A program made the position numbers and the translations under genes. A model generated the notes under the pieces. It worked only from the letters and a program-made list of their open reading frames with translations, was not told the origin of the DNA and made no database searches. From a bacterium (GTDB lineage: Bacteria; Zixibacteria; MSB-5A5; GN15; FEB-12): DNA of 7,169 nt. The stretch lies in NCBI GenBank assembly GCA_030612965.1, contig JAUWMW010000118.1, positions 1 through 7,169 on the forward strand, written 5' to 3'. Numbering within the stretch: the stretch's first letter is position 1; the number at the start of each line of letters is the position of its first letter. Shown in pieces: positions 5,258 through 7,169 of the stretch.

Positions 5258-7114
5258 CTAAAGCACCAGGATAGCGTCGCGCTTGCACACAGCTAAGCAG
5301 GCGCCGCACTTGTCACAGGCGTCCTGATCTATCGTGTGCACTTCCTTTTTCTTGCCGGTGATGGCGTTTTGGGCACAGGCGGAAATGCAAGCCATGCAGC
5401 CGTCGCACTTCTGGGGATCAACTTCGTACCTTATCAACGCACGGCACACGCCGGCCGGACACTTCTTGTCCCTGATGTGCGCAAGGTATTCATCGCGGAA
5501 GTACTGGACCGTGCTCAGGAACGGATTGGGTCCGGACTTTCCAAGACCGCACAACGAACTGATTACGATCGTGTCCGAGAGCTTCTCCATTTTGTCGAGG
5601 TCGGCCTCGGTGCCGCGACCCTCGCTGATGGCCACGGCCAGCCCGTACAACTGGTAGAGTCCTTCCCGGCACGGGACGCACTTACCACATGATTCATCGA
5701 CCAGGAAAGCCAGGAAGTACTTGGCCAGGTCAACCACGCAGGTTTGGTCGTCCAGTACGATCATGCCGCCGGAACCCATCATCGAACCGGCTTCGGTCAG
5801 GGTATCGAAATCCACGGGAAGATCCAACTTGGACTCCGGAAGACATCCGCCCGAGGGTCCGCCGGTCTGTACCGCTTTGAAGGGGCGATCATTCTGAATG
5901 CCGCCGCCGATGTCGTAGATGATTTCGCGCAGGGTGGTGCCCATCGGCACTTCGATCAAACCGGTATTGCGCACTTTGCCGACAAGTGAAAACGCTTTGG
6001 TGCCGGTGCTTTTCTTAGTGCCGATAGCGCTGAACCATTTGCCACCCTTATCGATTATCACCGGCACGTTAGCGTAACTCTCGACATTGTTCAGGACCGT
6101 GGGCTTATCATGCAACCCCTTCAGCACCGAGCGAACATACTTGGCGCGCGGTTCACCGACCTCACCGGCTATCGACTTCATCAGCGCCGACGACTCGCCG
6201 CAAACGAAGGCACCGCCCCCTCGGCTGACATGAACGTCGAATTCAAAATCGGATCCCAGGATGCCTTTGCCGAGTAGCCCGTACTCGTGCGCCTGCTCGA
6301 TCGCTTTCTGCAGGTTAACTACCGCCAACGGATACTCCTCGCGCACGTAAATGTATCCTTCGTGCGCACCGACGGCGTAAGCTGCAATAATCATTCCCTC
6401 GATCACCGAGTGCGGGTCGCCCTCCATGATAGCGCGATCCATGAACGCGCCGGGGTCACCCTCGTCACCATTGCAGATTACGTAATGCGGATAGTCATCG
6501 GCTTTGGCGCAGGTCGACCATTTGCGACCGGCCGGGAACCCCGCCCCGCCGCGACCGCGCAACCCGGAGGTGGTGACATCGTCGATCACATCCTGGGGTG
6601 ACATTTTCTTCAGCGCCTTAGCCAACGCCTGGTAACCACCGACAGCAATATACTCGTCGATGTCGCACTGGCTGATCTGTCCGATATTGCGCAGAGCTAT
6701 TCGCCGCTGCCTGGCATAAAACGGGATATCGCGATAGTTCTCGATCTTCTCTCCGGTCTGAGGATCGGTGAACAGAAGACGCTCCAGGACTTCCTTCCGG
6801 CGAATGGTCTTGTCGATAATCTCCTCGACGTCCTTGACTTTCACTCGGGTGTAGAATGTCCCCGCCGGTTCCACCACGACCAGCGGTCCCTGTTCACAGA
6901 AACCGTGGCATCCGGTTTCCTTGAGAGCGTCGACCGAGAAACCTTTGAGCCGTTTCTTCTTGATGACTTTCTTGAGTTCATCGCTGACTTTTTGCGCCCC
7001 GTTGGCCAGGCAGCCCGGTCCGCAACAAACATGTATCTTCTGTGGATGGCGGTTGAACCGAGTCAGGCAATCCTTGCGTAGCTTGGTCAATTGTTGTGGC
7101 GTCTCGATCCGCAT
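5258..7114 (-). CDS. NADH-oxidising HydB/HndC-type flavoprotein subunit (NuoF-like with ferredoxin domains)
   Basis: The 618-aa protein is much longer than complex I NuoF (about 440 aa) and has the HydB/HndC layout. A [2Fe-2S] thioredoxin-like domain comes first, with C30 (or C31), C35, C69 and C73. The NuoF core follows, with the FMN/NAD sites GLRGRGGAGFPAGRKW (184-199), NGDEGDPGAFMDR (215-227) and a Gly-rich stretch with CGES (299-308). SLBB region is about 378-430. The [4Fe-4S] site is CGKCVPC (476-482) plus C522. CPAGVC lies at 552-557, and a 2[4Fe-4S] ferredoxin is at C570/573/576/580 and C600/603/606/610. It should oxidise or reduce NAD(P)H via FMN and feed the two downstream iron-sulfur proteins; in relatives this subunit carries the bifurcating flavin. 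The ATG lies 1 base after the upstream gene's TGA, so translation is probably coupled. The family call is firm; bifurcation and the partner enzyme are inferred. Confidence 0.94.
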   Translation of the reverse strand: MRIETPQQLTKLRKDCLTRFNRHPQKIHVCCGPGCLANGAQKVSDELKKVIKKKRLKGFSVDALKETGCHGFCEQGPLVVVEPAGTFYTRVKVKDVEEIIDKTIRRKEVLERLLFTDPQTGEKIENYRDIPFYARQRRIALRNIGQISQCDIDEYIAVGGYQALAKALKKMSPQDVIDDVTTSGLRGRGGAGFPAGRKWSTCAKADDYPHYVICNGDEGDPGAFMDRAIMEGDPHSVIEGMIIAAYAVGAHEGYIYVREEYPLAVVNLQKAIEQAHEYGLLGKGILGSDFEFDVHVSRGGGAFVCGESSALMKSIAGEVGEPRAKYVRSVLKGLHDKPTVLNNVESYANVPVIIDKGGKWFSAIGTKKSTGTKAFSLVGKVRNTGLIEVPMGTTLREIIYDIGGGIQNDRPFKAVQTGGPSGGCLPESKLDLPVDFDTLTEAGSMMGSGGMIVLDDQTCVVDLAKYFLAFLVDESCGKCVPCREGLYQLYGLAVAISEGRGTEADLDKMEKLSDTIVISSLCGLGKSGPNPFLSTVQYFRDEYLAHIRDKKCPAGVCRALIRYEVDPQKCDGCMACISACAQNAITGKKKEVHTIDQDACDKCGACLAVCKRDAILVL

Positions 7115-7115
7115 A

Positions 7116-7169
7116 TCAGCTCTTCTTACTCTTCTTGTTTTTCTTAACCAGCTTCTTGCAACTGGCCAC
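7116..7169 (-). CDS. C-terminal tail of an unidentified Lys-rich protein (partial)
   Basis: Reading leftward from the edge, 17 codons end at TGA (7118-7116), one base before the start of the HydB-like gene (TGATATG). The residues read VASCKKLVKKNKKSKKS: nine Lys in 17, a basic disordered tail. In related operons this position is usually held by a NuoE/HydC-type [2Fe-2S] subunit, but the visible tail has no diagnostic motif, so that identity is only a guess from context. The frame is supported by the tight junction with the next gene. Confidence 0.6.
   Translation of the reverse strand: MASCKKLVKKNKKSKKS

Overview
The window holds two core housekeeping genes transcribed divergently (mazG leftward, valS rightward). 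To their right lies part of a leftward operon that encodes an NADH-linked, iron-sulfur-rich electron-transfer module. Moderate GC content, a soluble polyferredoxin/NADH dehydrogenase module of the kind used in anaerobic redox enzymes, and a ValRS with an unusual HIGH-region sequence together suggest an uncultured anaerobic or facultative bacterium. An FCB-group or deltaproteobacterial-like lineage (for example candidate Zixibacteria) is plausible, but this is inference and no rRNA or marker phylogeny is available here.

Layout. Positions 1-4 are the start codon of a leftward gene that leaves the window, preceded by a near-perfect Shine-Dalgarno (11-18). Positions 5-262 are non-coding and contain a perfect 9-bp inverted repeat (199-222). 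mazG occupies 263-1075 (minus). Between mazG and valS is a compact divergent promoter region: a full-consensus TTGACA-17-TATAAT promoter reads into valS, and a TTGGCA-17-TATTAT promoter reads into mazG and would give a nearly leaderless mRNA. valS runs 1221-3896 (plus). The 3897-4036 gap carries two rho-independent terminators facing each other. Both are built on the same 17-bp core in inverted orientation, one ending valS and the other ending the leftward operon.

The leftward operon (7169 to 4037, tightly packed, continuing beyond the right edge) reads, in transcription order: the last 17 codons of an unidentified Lys-rich protein; a 618-aa HydB/HndC/NuoF-type flavoprotein with an N-terminal [2Fe-2S] thioredoxin-like domain and a C-terminal 2[4Fe-4S] ferredoxin domain; a 258-aa NuoG/HydA N-terminal-like [2Fe-2S]/2[4Fe-4S] protein with no catalytic domain and an extra CxxC...CxxC C-terminus; and a 145-aa polyferredoxin with four [4Fe-4S] motifs. 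Together they could move electrons between NAD(H), an FMN site and a long iron-sulfur wire, possibly with flavin-based bifurcation. The catalytic partner (hydrogenase, formate dehydrogenase, aldehyde oxidoreductase, Hdr or similar) is not in the window and would have to be encoded upstream or elsewhere.

No RNA genes, CRISPR arrays, insertion sequences or clear horizontal-transfer marks were seen.
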